Positions 1 to 8,841 of a stretch of DNA of 64,000 bases are shown piece after piece; the stretch's first letter is position 1; each line of letters begins with the position of its first letter. The position numbers and the translations under genes were made by a program. The DNA is taken from contig NZ_JAQQKX010000014.1 of NCBI RefSeq assembly GCF_028550415.1, positions 1 through 64,000 on the forward strand. Reading direction: 5' to 3'. Origin of the DNA: Asticcacaulis aquaticus. Lineage in GTDB: Bacteria; Pseudomonadota; Alphaproteobacteria; Caulobacterales; Caulobacteraceae. The notes below the pieces were generated by a model, which worked only from the letters and a program-made list of their open reading frames with translations, did not search any database and had not been told where the DNA came from.

Positions 1-2
1 GC

Positions 3-107
3 CGATTAAAGGACTGGAGACGCATCGCCACCCGATACGACAAACTCGCAGCCAATTTTGCTGCCGCCATCGCTATTGCTATCGCAATTACTTGGTGGAC
101 TGATTGA
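3..107 (+). CDS. IS5-family transposase, C-terminal end only
   Basis: The window opens inside a reading frame that encodes the last 34 residues of a transposase. It contains RLKDWRRIATRYDKLA followed by a hydrophobic alanine/isoleucine-rich tail, the usual C-terminus of IS5-type DDE transposases (RRIATRYDKLA is the recognisable core). The sequence GTCTCGAACC just after the stop may be the element's right terminal repeat, but the left end lies outside the window. Whether the full gene is intact cannot be judged here. Confidence 0.75.
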   Translation, partial: RLKDWRRIATRYDKLAANFAAAIAIAIAITWWTD

Positions 108-119
108 GTCTCGAACCTA

Positions 120-153
120 ATATCCGGTCCGGACAGACGTCCGGTCCGGATAT
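120..153. repeat. perfect 14-bp inverted repeat with 6-nt loop
   Basis: The arms ATATCCGGTCCGGA and TCCGGTCCGGATAT flank the loop CAGACG. The hairpin lies between the transposase end and the stop codon of the minus-strand gene and shares one base with that stop codon. It could end transcription of that gene, but no T-run follows in either direction. Confidence 0.7.
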
Positions 154-524
154 CACCGTGTCGGTTCGGCCGAGACGGCGCTGACCAGTGCCGTGAGAAC
201 GGCCTCGTAGTCGGTCACCTGAAACGTCGCGCCGGTATCGACCTTGAACTGCGCGATGGCCAGTTCGGTGCGGGCGTTCAGCACGCCATCGGCGGGACCG
301 GGCGCGTATCCCAGCCGTGTCAGCAGTTTCTGAATATTGAGGATCGTGTCGGGGCGCGTCTCGGGGCGGGTTTCCGATTTAACCGCTACTGGCGTTTTCG
401 CCAGACCGGCCGGAGCCGCTGGCGGGCTCTGGTGCATCGCCCCCCAGACGATCACGGCGACCGCGACGCCGATAAAGGCCGCCGTGGTGATTTTCAGTCG
501 CTTGTCACTCCCCAGTGCGGGCAT
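153..524 (-). CDS. membrane-anchored protein with peptidoglycan-binding-like domain
   Basis: The protein is about 123 residues with the chosen start. One hydrophobic segment near the N-terminus (ITTAAFIGVAVAVIVWGAM) should anchor it in the inner membrane. The C-terminal half (IQKLLTRLGYAPGPADGVLNARTE and on) has the pattern of a PG_binding_1 fold, so it may bind cell wall. The start was placed at MPALGSDK because GAGACGAG precedes it. A GTG at 584 overlaps the upstream stop and would add 20 residues, so coupled translation is an alternative. It runs in the same direction as the flavoprotein gene upstream. The exact role is unknown. Confidence 0.65.
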   Translation of the reverse strand: MPALGSDKRLKITTAAFIGVAVAVIVWGAMHQSPPAAPAGLAKTPVAVKSETRPETRPDTILNIQKLLTRLGYAPGPADGVLNARTELAIAQFKVDTGATFQVTDYEAVLTALVSAVSAEPTR

Positions 525-580
525 GGTATCTCGTCTCAGTGTTGATATCGAAGGCGCAAGGATAGCCGCGGCGGCCAATA

Positions 581-1201
581 TCACAAGGATGAAGAGCCTT
601 TGGCCTTCAGGGCGGCGAGTTCGGCTTCCAGCGCCTCGATGCGGTGGCGCAAAGGCGCGGTCGCCCTCTCGACTTCTGCTGCGGTGAAGCGGGGCGTGAT
701 ATGTTGCGGGCAGTTCCAGTCGAAGGCCTCAAGCCTGAGGACGATGCCGCGTTCCGCCACACCGCGATATCCGGGCGTGGCCAGTTTACCCGCCAGTTCG
801 ACGTCTGTCGCAAGATCGTGGACGGTAGCATGAGCGAGGACCTTGAGGCGCGCCTGATGCGGATAGTCCATGAGAAACAGGGACACGCGGTCGTCGGCGC
901 TGACATTCCCGAGACTGATATACTGCCGGTTGCCGCGAAAATCGGCGAAGCCGAGGTGCGTGTCGTCCAGAACCTTCAGAAACCCTGCGGGACCGCCGCG
1001 GTGCTGGACATAGGGCCAGCCGTTTTCCGAGACGCTGGCCATATAGAAGCTGTTGCGCCCGGCGATGAAGGCGACCTCGGCATCGGTAAAGCGCGCGGAA
1101 GGGCGGTCGAAGTTGCGCTTCCACAGGGCGTCGGCCCCGTGGGCCGCCTGAGCGGCCTCGACGGACGGCGTGATCAGGCGATCGAGGTAATCGTAACTCA
1201 T
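581..1201 (-). CDS. pyridoxamine 5'-phosphate oxidase family flavoprotein
   Basis: The protein (about 206 residues) has the split-barrel FMN-binding pattern of pyridoxamine-phosphate-oxidase-like proteins: FIAGRNSFYMASVSENGWPYVQHRGG, then LGFADFRGNRQYISLGN and a following strand with VSLFLMDYP. Members reduce or bind small molecules with a flavin cofactor, and the substrate cannot be inferred here. The start MSYDYLDRL was chosen because CGGAGG lies just upstream; the longer frame to 1246 has no such site. A short C-terminal tail (RHRIEALEAELAALKAKG) looks like a coiled coil. No signal peptide is visible, so it should be cytoplasmic. Confidence 0.8.
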   Translation of the reverse strand: MSYDYLDRLITPSVEAAQAAHGADALWKRNFDRPSARFTDAEVAFIAGRNSFYMASVSENGWPYVQHRGGPAGFLKVLDDTHLGFADFRGNRQYISLGNVSADDRVSLFLMDYPHQARLKVLAHATVHDLATDVELAGKLATPGYRGVAERGIVLRLEAFDWNCPQHITPRFTAAEVERATAPLRHRIEALEAELAALKAKGSSSL

Positions 1202-1640
1202 GTCGGCCTCCGTGTCGGACGCCGGAGTGTAGGGCGCGTTTTGCACAGGGTAAAATGAATAAACCGTCAGAACGGCGTCGGCGGGCCCGCATACGGGGCG
1301 TTAAAAAACGCTTGCGAGCCCGATGAGTTACCGCTAACATTTGGCTCAAGCGAGTGCGCGCAAAGGGTGTTATTTTCCGGATGACACCGGTGACATTTTG
1401 TGGCTTACTCGGTGTGCAATAAAAAACGGCCCTCACAGGGCCATGCCTGACAGGGCGCAAAAAGGAACACAAGAACCCAGGAACGCGTTTTTCAGACGCA
1501 GCGATGCCAATCTGACGCCTGGCAAGGGCTTACCCTCGCTGACGTCGTTTGATTCGTTGCGCGTGCCATGCGCCCTTCATTTACCGTCGCGCCGTGCAAA
1601 GGATTGCAAGGCCTGAAGTCACAGTTGAGGTCCGATACTG
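1202..1640. other. intergenic region between divergent genes
   Basis: This 439-nt gap separates the leftward flavoprotein gene from the rightward MFS transporter gene and must hold both promoters. Apart from the minus-strand terminator-like hairpin at 1421-1442, no convincing gene was found. The reading frames crossing it lack ribosome-binding sites and family features. Confidence 0.5.
1421..1442 (-). terminator. intrinsic terminator, minus strand, without an obvious gene
   Basis: Read on the minus strand, the stem GGCCCT-GTG-AGGGCC is followed by G and six T. It has the form of a Rho-independent terminator, but the only minus-strand sequence upstream of it is the 200-nt gap before the MFS gene. 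It may end a small RNA or short transcript, or insulate the flavoprotein gene. Confidence 0.5.
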
Positions 1641-2930
1641 ATGGAAGCTCCCCCAACCTCCGCCCCGGCCGGGGCCACCCGATACCGTTGGGTCGTCGTC
1701 GCCCTGCTGTTCACGGCCATGGTCATCAACTATGTCGACCGTCAGACCGTCGGCCTGCTCAAGCCGCATCTGGAGGGCGAATTCGGCTGGTCGGAAACCA
1801 ACTATGCCGACCTGATCTTCTGGTTCCAGTTTGCCTATGCCATTTCCTACCTCGCCTTCGGTCGCATCGTCGATCGTTTCGGGGCGCGTGTCGGCTTCTC
1901 GGTCGCCTTCCTGATCTGGCAGGCGGCGCATATCGCCCATGCCGGCATGTCGTCGATCAAGGATGCCATCATCGCCCGTGTTTTCCTTGGCATAGGTGAG
2001 GGCGGGGCCTTCCCCGGCGGCGTCAAGGCCGTGTCGGAATGGTTCCCCAAGGCCGAGCGGGCTTTCGCCATGGGCATGTTCAATGCCGGGACCAATATCG
2101 GCGCCATCATCACCCCGCTGCTCATCCCGGCGATCACCATCGCCTATGGCTGGAAGGCGGCCTTTGTCGTCACCGGGGCGTTGGGCCTGATCTGGTTGCC
2201 GATCTGGTGGCTGATGTACCGCCGCCCGCGCGAACATGCCAAGGTCAATGCCGCCGAGCTGGCCCATATCGAGCAGGACCCGGTCGTTCAGGTGCAGAAG
2301 ATTTCGTGGCTCAAGGTCATGCGCACGCGCGAAACCTGGGCCTATGCGGCGGGCAAGTTCCTGATCGATCCGATCTGGTGGATGTTCCTGTTCTGGCTGC
2401 CGGATTTCCTGCACAAGCGCTATGGCCTCGACCTGAAAACCTTCGGCCCGCCGCTGGTCGCCATCTATCTGCTGTCCGATATCGGTTCGGTAAGCGGCGG
2501 CTGGCTGTCGTCGCAGTTCATCAAGCGCGGCTGGAGCGTCAACAAGGCGCGCAAGGTGACCATGCTGATCTGTGCGGCCCTGGCCTTGCCGGTCGGTGGT
2601 GCGGCCCTGGCCGACAATCTGTGGGTCGCGGTGCTGATCATCGGCGTGGCGACCGCCGCCCACCAGGGTTTCTCGGCCAACCTCTATACCCTGCCGTCGG
2701 ATGTGTTTCCGAACGGCGCGGTGGGCTCGGTCGTCGGCATCGGCGGCATGTTCGGGGCCTTCGGCGGCATGGCCATGGCCAAGTACGCGGGTTACGTGCT
2801 GGAGCAGATCGGTAGCTATACGCCCATCTTCGTCTATGCGGCGGGCGGTTACTTCCTCGCCCTGCTGGCCGTGCACCTGCTGATGCCGAAGATGACGCCG
2901 GTCAAGATCCCCGGTGAGGCGCAGGCATGA
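1641..2930 (+). CDS. MFS transporter, hexuronate/anion:cation symporter (ExuT-like)
   Basis: The 429-residue protein has twelve hydrophobic segments and the signatures of the anion:cation symporter branch of the major facilitator superfamily: NYVDRQTVGLL in helix 1, FGRIVDRFGARVG after helix 2 and GEGGAFPGGVKAVSEWFP in helix 4. Hexuronate transporters such as ExuT have the same pattern. It lies directly before an exported LamG protein (ATGA overlap) and a pectate lyase, so import of galacturonate or short oligogalacturonides across the inner membrane is the likely job. The substrate is inferred from context. Confidence 0.85.
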   Translation: MEAPPTSAPAGATRYRWVVVALLFTAMVINYVDRQTVGLLKPHLEGEFGWSETNYADLIFWFQFAYAISYLAFGRIVDRFGARVGFSVAFLIWQAAHIAHAGMSSIKDAIIARVFLGIGEGGAFPGGVKAVSEWFPKAERAFAMGMFNAGTNIGAIITPLLIPAITIAYGWKAAFVVTGALGLIWLPIWWLMYRRPREHAKVNAAELAHIEQDPVVQVQKISWLKVMRTRETWAYAAGKFLIDPIWWMFLFWLPDFLHKRYGLDLKTFGPPLVAIYLLSDIGSVSGGWLSSQFIKRGWSVNKARKVTMLICAALALPVGGAALADNLWVAVLIIGVATAAHQGFSANLYTLPSDVFPNGAVGSVVGIGGMFGAFGGMAMAKYAGYVLEQIGSYTPIFVYAAGGYFLALLAVHLLMPKMTPVKIPGEAQA

Positions 2931-3643
2931 GCCGCCTCGACCGGAGACAGGTAATCGTGGCAGGCGCGGCTTTAGCCGGGTCTGCCGGGGTTGCCGCCGC
3001 CATGGAGCCGATGAAGCCGCCCGCGAAGGCCAAAACCTGGACCTTCGACCGGCTGGATCGCATCGGCGGTCTGACGCCGCGCGTGCAGGGCAATCCGGTG
3101 GTGATCGATAGCCCTCAGGGCAAGGCCGTGCAGTTCGACGGCGTCGATGATGCTCTGTTCTTCGACGAACACCCGCTGGCCGGGGCCAAGACCTTCGCCT
3201 TCGAGGCCATCTTCCGTCCCGACGGCGGCGCGTTCGAACAGCGCTGGTTCCATCTGGCCGAGGTCGATCCGAACGCCGATCCCAAGGTGGTGCCGAACGG
3301 GACGCGCTTTCTGTTCGAGATCCGCGTCGTCGAGGACAAATGGTATATCGACGCCTTTGTCACCGGGCCGGGCTACAAGCAGACCCTGATCTTTCCGGAC
3401 AAGCTGTTTCCGGTCGGTAAGTGGTATCACGTCGCCCAGACCTACGACGGCAAAACCTATCGCGCCTATGTCGACGGCGTGCTGCAAGGGGAGGCGGACA
3501 TCGCCTTCACGCCGCAGGGGCCGGGCCGGTCGTCGGCCGGCATCCGGCTCAACGGTATCAATCCGTTCAAGGGGGCGATCGCCACGGCGCGCTTCACGCC
3601 CAGCTTCGTTCCGCCTGAAAAGTTTCTGAAATTACGCAAATAA
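2927..3643 (+). CDS. exported LamG / concanavalin A-like domain protein
   Basis: The 238-residue protein starts with a Tat-like signal (SRLDRRQVIVAGAALAG followed by an AAA cleavage region). The mature part is a single jelly-roll lectin domain: PQGKAVQFDGVDDALFFDEHPL, then FAFEAIFRP and GKWYHVAQTYDGKTYRAYVDG. LamG-type domains bind or hydrolyse glycans. With no catalytic module attached, binding of plant cell-wall sugar is the simplest reading. Its ATG overlaps the transporter stop (ATGA), so the two are translationally coupled, and the pectate lyase gene follows 38 nt later. Confidence 0.8.
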   Translation: MSRLDRRQVIVAGAALAGSAGVAAAMEPMKPPAKAKTWTFDRLDRIGGLTPRVQGNPVVIDSPQGKAVQFDGVDDALFFDEHPLAGAKTFAFEAIFRPDGGAFEQRWFHLAEVDPNADPKVVPNGTRFLFEIRVVEDKWYIDAFVTGPGYKQTLIFPDKLFPVGKWYHVAQTYDGKTYRAYVDGVLQGEADIAFTPQGPGRSSAGIRLNGINPFKGAIATARFTPSFVPPEKFLKLRK

Positions 3644-3681
3644 TTCGAATCTGACCCCGATCAGATCGAAGGAGTTTCCCC

Positions 3682-5316
3682 ATGTCGCACCTCTCGCTTT
3701 CCCGCCGTCATCTGCTGTCGAGCGCCGCTGCTCTGGCCGCCTTTGCCGCCACCCCGGTTCTGGCGCAAACCACCCCTGCCGACCCTGCGGCCATCAAGAC
3801 CGCCATGCGCAAGGCCGCGCGTTACATGGTTGATAAGGTCAGCCACGAAGGCGGCTATGTCTGGCAGACCCTGCCGGATCGCTCGCGCGAGTGGGGCGAG
3901 ATCGAGGCCTATCGGTCCTCGGTCTGGATTCAGAACCCCGGCACGCCGCTGGTCGGTCAGCTCTATCTCGACGCCTATCACGCGACCGGCGACGAATATT
4001 TCTATCAGGCGGCCGCCAAGGCCGCCGACGTCCTGATCCGCGGGCAATTGCCGAGCGGCGGCTGGAACTATCTGTTCGACCTCAAGGGCGAGGCCTCGCT
4101 GAAAAAGTGGTACGATACCATCGGTAAGAACGCCTGGCGTCTGGAGGAGTTCCAGCACTATTACGGCAACGGCACCTTCGACGATTCGTGTACGTCCGAC
4201 GTCGCCAAGTTCATGCTGCGCATCTATCTCGAAAAGAAGAACGCGCGCTACAAGGCGTCGCTCGACAAGGTCATCAAGTTCGTGCTCGACAGCCAGTATC
4301 CGGTCGGCGGCTGGCCGCAGCGCTTCCCGCTCAGGGACGAATTCCACCATCACGGCCGTCCGGACTATACGTCGCTGATCACCTTCAACGACGACGTGTC
4401 GGCGGAGAATATCGAGTTCCTGATCATGGTGTGGCAGACGCTGGGCGACAAGCGTGTCCTCGATCCGATCGCGCGCGGCATGGATTGCTTCGCCAAGGCC
4501 CAGCAGCCGAAGCCGCAGGCCGGCTGGGGCCTTCAGCACACCGTCGCCGACCTGAAGCCCACCGGCGCGCGTACCTATGAGCCGCCCGCCATGGTCTCGC
4601 ACACCACGCAGGGCAACTGCCAGCTGATGATGGACTTCTATGAGCTGACGGGTGATGCCAAGTTCATGGCGCGCCTGCCCGAAGCCTTCGACTGGCTCGA
4701 ATCGATCCGCCTGCCGGAAGCGTTCGATCCGCAGAAGCGCTACCCGACCTTTATCGAGATCGGCACCGGCAAGCCCCTGTTCATCCATCGCAAGGGTTCG
4801 AACGTCGTCAATGGCGAATACTATGCCAATGGCGATATCAACCGCACCATCGCCCACTACAGCTCGTTCCGCGGCATCAATCCGGCCGCGCTGCGCAAGC
4901 GCTACGACGCGCTGATGAAGGTCGATCCGGCGGAACTGACCAAGACCTCGCCGCTCAAGGGCGGGCGCAAGCCGCTGCCGCGTTACTTCACCTTCAAGGA
5001 GGTGGGCTTCGAGGATCTGCGCACCGACGCCGTGCAGACCGTCAAGCCGTCGACGTCGGACGAGGTGAGCAAGGTGCTGTCGACGGTCGATGCCGACGGC
5101 ATCTGGCTGACCCCGCTGAAATCGACCTCTTATCGCTATACGCGCGACTCGACCGACGCCCCGGCGCCGGGCGACTATGCCACGACCCATGTCGGCGATG
5201 TGACGGACACCTCGGCGTTCAACGATCCGAAACCGTCGCTGGGCATTTCGACGGCGGTCTTCGTGGCCAATATGGGCACGCTGATCCGCGGTCTGCCGAC
5301 CGTGGCGAAGGGGTAA
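3682..5316 (+). CDS. pectate lyase, polysaccharide lyase family 10
   Basis: The 544-residue protein carries a signal peptide (SRRHLLSSAAALAAFAATPVLAQ) and an alpha/alpha-toroid-like body. The PL10 hallmark run is present: FDDSCTSDVAKFMLRIY, then FVLDSQYPVGGWPQRFPL and ITFNDDVSAENIEFL. Family 10 enzymes cleave polygalacturonate by calcium-dependent beta-elimination. At 544 residues it is longer than the usual catalytic domain; the C-terminal 100 or so residues look less typical and may be an accessory domain. It should act in the periplasm or at the cell surface, feeding the transporter two genes upstream. GAAGGAG provides the ribosome-binding site. Confidence 0.88.
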   Translation: MSHLSLSRRHLLSSAAALAAFAATPVLAQTTPADPAAIKTAMRKAARYMVDKVSHEGGYVWQTLPDRSREWGEIEAYRSSVWIQNPGTPLVGQLYLDAYHATGDEYFYQAAAKAADVLIRGQLPSGGWNYLFDLKGEASLKKWYDTIGKNAWRLEEFQHYYGNGTFDDSCTSDVAKFMLRIYLEKKNARYKASLDKVIKFVLDSQYPVGGWPQRFPLRDEFHHHGRPDYTSLITFNDDVSAENIEFLIMVWQTLGDKRVLDPIARGMDCFAKAQQPKPQAGWGLQHTVADLKPTGARTYEPPAMVSHTTQGNCQLMMDFYELTGDAKFMARLPEAFDWLESIRLPEAFDPQKRYPTFIEIGTGKPLFIHRKGSNVVNGEYYANGDINRTIAHYSSFRGINPAALRKRYDALMKVDPAELTKTSPLKGGRKPLPRYFTFKEVGFEDLRTDAVQTVKPSTSDEVSKVLSTVDADGIWLTPLKSTSYRYTRDSTDAPAPGDYATTHVGDVTDTSAFNDPKPSLGISTAVFVANMGTLIRGLPTVAKG

Positions 5317-5317
5317 A

Positions 5318-5342
5318 AATCACCCCTGTTCAGGGGGTGATT
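5318..5342 (+). terminator. hairpin after pectate lyase gene
   Basis: The arms AATCACCCC and GGGGTGATT flank a 7-nt loop directly after the pectate lyase stop codon. No T-run follows, so terminator activity is likely but not certain. Confidence 0.55.
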
Positions 5343-5430
5343 GCAAACATAACAATCTTTGTAAATTGCGCGGACGGCGGTTTGGCGGTTTAACGGGACT
5401 CCACAAAACCATAAAACGGTACCAGAGTTC

Positions 5431-6144
5431 ATGACGACCCCGACGCCTTCCGCCCATCTCCTGCTGATCGAAGACGAAGCCGACAGCGCGCGGATCATTC
5501 GCGAGACGCTGGAGCCGGAAGGGTTTGTCGTCACCTGGTGCACCGACGGCGAAAAAGGCCTGAGTGAGGCCGGAGAGACGGCCTACGACCTGATCGTCCT
5601 CGACCGCATGTTGCCGGGGATCAGTGGCATCGAGGTGCTGGCGCAGCTACGTCAGGCCGGGGTGGCCACACCGGTCCTCATGCTGTCGGCCCTGTCGCGC
5701 AGTGAAAATCGCGTCGATGGCCTCGAAGGCGGCGCCGACGACTATCTGGGTAAGCCGTTCGACGCCCACGAACTGATCGCGCGGGTCAAGGCCCTGCTGC
5801 GCCGCTCGAAAAATCAGGTCCATACCGCGGTCATGCTGTTCGGCGACCTCGAACTGCACGTCAAATCGCGCACCGCCTATCGCGCGGGCAAGCATCTGGC
5901 GCTCAGTCCCAAGGAATACGACATCCTCAAGCTTTTGATGGACCATGCGGGTGATACGGTCACGCGCGACATGTTGCTGCAAAAGGTGTGGAAGCTCAAT
6001 TTCGACCCTCAGACCAATGTCATCGACGTCAATATGAGCCGTCTGCGCAACCGGCTGGAGGAAGGCTTCACGCAGCCGGTGCTCGAAACCGTGCGCGGCG
6101 CGGGCTTCCGCCTCCTGCGCGTTCAGACCCCGAAAGCGGGGTAG
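5431..6144 (+). CDS. OmpR-family response regulator
   Basis: This 237-residue regulator has an N-terminal receiver domain with the acidic pair E14/D15, the phospho-acceptor D58 (VLDRMLPG) and the conserved lysine in YLGKPF. The C-terminal winged-helix domain contains LALSPKEYDILKLLM and a recognition helix region NVIDVNMSRLRNRL. It should bind DNA when phosphorylated by the kinase encoded 3 nt downstream. The target genes cannot be read from the sequence. The exported third gene of the operon, or the pectin genes upstream, are possible targets. Confidence 0.93.
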   Translation: MTTPTPSAHLLLIEDEADSARIIRETLEPEGFVVTWCTDGEKGLSEAGETAYDLIVLDRMLPGISGIEVLAQLRQAGVATPVLMLSALSRSENRVDGLEGGADDYLGKPFDAHELIARVKALLRRSKNQVHTAVMLFGDLELHVKSRTAYRAGKHLALSPKEYDILKLLMDHAGDTVTRDMLLQKVWKLNFDPQTNVIDVNMSRLRNRLEEGFTQPVLETVRGAGFRLLRVQTPKAG

Positions 6145-6147
6145 GGC

Positions 6148-7536
6148 ATGGCGTTTCTCAGCTTTTTTACCCGCAGCCTCACCCGACCCCTGACGCTGCG
6201 GCTGGTCGCCGCATCGGTGCTGGTCTGCGCCGCGGCCTTTGCCTTCGTCTATGCCGGTCTGCGTCAGCAGGGCGAGGCGGCGCTGCGTCAGACGGTCGAC
6301 ACCGATCTGGCCGGTCTGGTCGATATCTATGGCGTGCACCGGATAGATGGTTTGCAGGCGGCCCTGACGGCGCGGCTGGATATGGCCCCGACGCGCAGCG
6401 AACAGCCCTACTATCTGTTGCGCGATCCCGGCGGCAAGGTGTTGACCGGCAATATCACGACGCCGCCGCGCCTCGATCCGGCGAAGTCTCAGGCGGGCAA
6501 GGTCGTACTGGCGGACGGTGTCGAAGGGCAGGCGCGCGCCACGACCCTGCGTGGCGGCTACAGCCTGATTGCCGGGCGCTCCGACGCCCTGTTGCAGGCG
6601 ACGCTGGCACAGGTGCGCAACCTGTTCCTGATCGCCCTGGCCCTGATGGTGGCGGCGTCGATTTTCATTTCAGGCTATGCCTCGCGGACGTTGCGGACCC
6701 GCGTCGATACCCTCAATGCCGTATTCGACGCGCTGGAAACCGGGCAGCTTGACGCCCGCGCCCCGGTGCGGCCTGACGGCGACGAACTGGACCAACTGGG
6801 GCAGCACGTCAATGCCGTGACCGCGCGCATCCATCGCCTGATGAAGGCCCAGCGCGACGTGTCCGATCACACGGCGCACGAGACGCGCACGCCTTTGATG
6901 AGCGTCGAGCGCGATATCCGTCTGGCACAATCCGCCAGCACGGACCCGGTGGTGCTCAAACCGCTCGACAGCGCGTTGGAGCGCATCCGCTCCCTGTTGC
7001 GTCTGCTCGACGCCCTGCTCGACATCGCGTCGGCCGAAGCCCAGAGTGGCGGCCTGAAGGCGCTGGAGGAGATCGACATTTCCGAGGTCGCCCGTTCGAT
7101 CGCCGAGCTGTACGAACTGAGCGCCGAAGAGGCCGGGCTGGAGCTGGTCTGCGATATCGAGGACGGGGTGACGATGCGCGCCGACGCCATGCAGATGTCG
7201 CGCCTGATGGTCAATCTGCTCGACAACGCCCTGAAATACGGCAAGGACGGGCAGCAGATCCGCCTGAGCGTCCGCGCCGGTCCGGTGATCGTGGTCGAGG
7301 ATGACGGCGCGGGCGTTTCTGATGCAGAAAAGCCAAGGATTTTCGAGCGCTATCGCCGGATTGCCACACCGGACGGCGAACCGGCCCAGAAGGGCCACGG
7401 TTTGGGTCTGGCGCTGGTAAAAGCCATTGCCGAACGCCACGATCTCGGCATAAGGATTGAGGATACGCACGCGGAATCGGACGCCGAACCGGGCCGTCGC
7501 GGTGCGCGTTTCGTGGTCCGCAAGGAGGTGGCATGA
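6148..7536 (+). CDS. sensor histidine kinase
   Basis: The 462-residue kinase has two membrane helices (about residues 12-35 and 150-172) enclosing a periplasmic sensor region, followed by a HAMP linker. The H-box is DHTAHETRTPL, with phospho-acceptor H244. The ATPase domain shows the N-box (LLDNALKYG), DDGAGVSD and GHGLGLAL. The first part of the H-box departs from the usual S-H-E-L-R-T form (AHETRTP). It is paired with the response regulator just upstream and overlaps the next gene by four bases. The signal sensed is unknown. Confidence 0.92.
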   Translation: MAFLSFFTRSLTRPLTLRLVAASVLVCAAAFAFVYAGLRQQGEAALRQTVDTDLAGLVDIYGVHRIDGLQAALTARLDMAPTRSEQPYYLLRDPGGKVLTGNITTPPRLDPAKSQAGKVVLADGVEGQARATTLRGGYSLIAGRSDALLQATLAQVRNLFLIALALMVAASIFISGYASRTLRTRVDTLNAVFDALETGQLDARAPVRPDGDELDQLGQHVNAVTARIHRLMKAQRDVSDHTAHETRTPLMSVERDIRLAQSASTDPVVLKPLDSALERIRSLLRLLDALLDIASAEAQSGGLKALEEIDISEVARSIAELYELSAEEAGLELVCDIEDGVTMRADAMQMSRLMVNLLDNALKYGKDGQQIRLSVRAGPVIVVEDDGAGVSDAEKPRIFERYRRIATPDGEPAQKGHGLGLALVKAIAERHDLGIRIEDTHAESDAEPGRRGARFVVRKEVA

Positions 7537-8126
7537 GCCGGGGGAGTCGTATCTGGAAACGGGGCATTGCCGCGCTCGTCCTGTCCTGTACGCTGTCGGC
7601 CTCGGGGCTTACCGCCGCGCAGGATGCCGACCTGTCGGCGAGCGTCGGCGACATCCTGCGCGAGGGTCTGGCGGCGCAGGCGCGCGGCGACGGCGAGGCG
7701 CTGCTGACGGCGGCGCTGGCCCTGGCCCGCAGCGGGGCGCGGCCCGATACCGGCGACGCCGATCTGGTCCGCGTCTGGATCAGGGACGCCCAGACCATGG
7801 GCGCCAAACTGCCCAAGACCTTCTACGCCTCGCGCGGCCTGCTGCTGGGGCCAGCCTATAAGTCCGGCAAGATCGCCGCCAACGGCAAATTCACCACGCG
7901 GCAAAGCTTCGCCGGCGGGCAGATGGCCGATATCCTTGTCGTGCCCGCGCCGGGGGCGGCCCTGTCGCTCCGGGTCGTCGACGACGAAGGCGACGAGGTG
8001 TGCGCCGTGGCGTCGTCTTCGGAGAATCTCGGCTGCCGCTGGGTGCCGGTCTATACCGCGCCGTCGGCCATTACGGTGGTCAATGCCTCGCGCAAACCGG
8101 CCAAATTCTATCTGGTGATGAATTAG
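7533..8126 (+). CDS. exported protein of unknown function, third gene of the two-component operon
   Basis: The 197-residue protein begins with a signal peptide (KRGIAALVLSCTLSASGLTAAQ). After an alanine-rich helical stretch, the C-terminal 100 residues look like a beta-sandwich with two cysteines (EVCAVASSSENLGCRW) that could form a disulfide. The ATG overlaps the kinase stop codon, so it is co-translated with the kinase. It may be a periplasmic accessory or output of the signalling system. No named family was recognised. Confidence 0.75.
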   Translation: MSRGSRIWKRGIAALVLSCTLSASGLTAAQDADLSASVGDILREGLAAQARGDGEALLTAALALARSGARPDTGDADLVRVWIRDAQTMGAKLPKTFYASRGLLLGPAYKSGKIAANGKFTTRQSFAGGQMADILVVPAPGAALSLRVVDDEGDEVCAVASSSENLGCRWVPVYTAPSAITVVNASRKPAKFYLVMN

Positions 8127-8326
8127 GCGTCCGATTGTCGTTAAATTTCACGAAATAACTGCCTTACAGGCAATGTAAGATGCGGTTGTCACAGGGAAAT
8201 GTCATGTTGAGGCCACAGGTCACCAGCCTTTTCATCCGCCCCGCGTAATTTTATGGACGCCGTGCGGGGAGGGGATTAGGTTTGTGGCAGAAATACGGCT
8301 TACGGCATCGTGCTGCAGCCAGAACC

Positions 8327-8364
8327 CCAATCGATTTCTATAAGGCCAATCGATTTCTATAAGG
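8327..8364 (+). repeat. perfect tandem duplication of 19 bp including the ribosome-binding site
   Basis: CCAATCGATTTCTATAAGG occurs twice back to back immediately upstream of the next gene. The second copy supplies the AAGGA ribosome-binding site used by the ATG at 8375; the first copy leaves a spare site 19 nt upstream. Confidence 0.9.
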
Positions 8365-8374
8365 AATGACACTC

Positions 8375-8821
8375 ATGAAACGCCTGATCGCCGCTGCCGC
8401 CGCGCTCTGTGTCCTCGCTTTCGGTGCTCAGGCGCATGCCCAGGCCGCCGATCCCGCCCCGAAGTCCTCGGCCTCGGTCGAAGCCGCGGGCAAGCTGCCG
8501 GAAAGCCTGATGCTGTCCATGCAGGTCGCCTATATCTGTCAGGGCGTGCAGGGCGTCGATATCTACAATCAGGTCAAGGACATCTCCTATCAGCTGACCC
8601 TCAAGATCTCGGAAGACGAAGCCAAGACCAAGGAATTCATCAACCTGATCGAAAATCAGGCCAAGCAGCTGTGCCCGGAGACGGCGACCTGCTGGCGCGA
8701 ATTCCTCAAGATGCCGAACGCCACCGAAGCCGAAGGCAAGGCAGCCTGCGAAAAGGTGACCGAGGCGGCCCTGGGCGACACGCTGAAACTGGTCAAGATC
8801 ATTACGGGCGACAACTCGTAA
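8375..8821 (+). CDS. small exported protein with four cysteines, unknown function
   Basis: The 148-residue product has a clear signal peptide (KRLIAAAAALCVLAFGAQAHAQA). The mature part contains four cysteines (YICQG, LCPETATC, AACEK), probably forming two disulfides in the periplasm, and is mostly helical. An in-frame ATG nine bases upstream was rejected because it abuts the AAGGA site with no spacing. The gene stands alone between its duplicated leader and a strong terminator. No family was recognised. Confidence 0.75.
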   Translation: MKRLIAAAAALCVLAFGAQAHAQAADPAPKSSASVEAAGKLPESLMLSMQVAYICQGVQGVDIYNQVKDISYQLTLKISEDEAKTKEFINLIENQAKQLCPETATCWREFLKMPNATEAEGKAACEKVTEAALGDTLKLVKIITGDNS

Positions 8822-8841
8822 GTCTTGTCACAACGGACACG

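Noticed and set aside
1341-1616. Plus-strand frame in the gap before the MFS gene
   Set aside because: It has no ribosome-binding site, no recognisable domain and a composition unlike coding sequence of this window.
3661-5190. 509-codon minus-strand frame across the pectate lyase
   Set aside because: It is a shadow frame; the plus strand carries the PL10 motifs and signal peptide.
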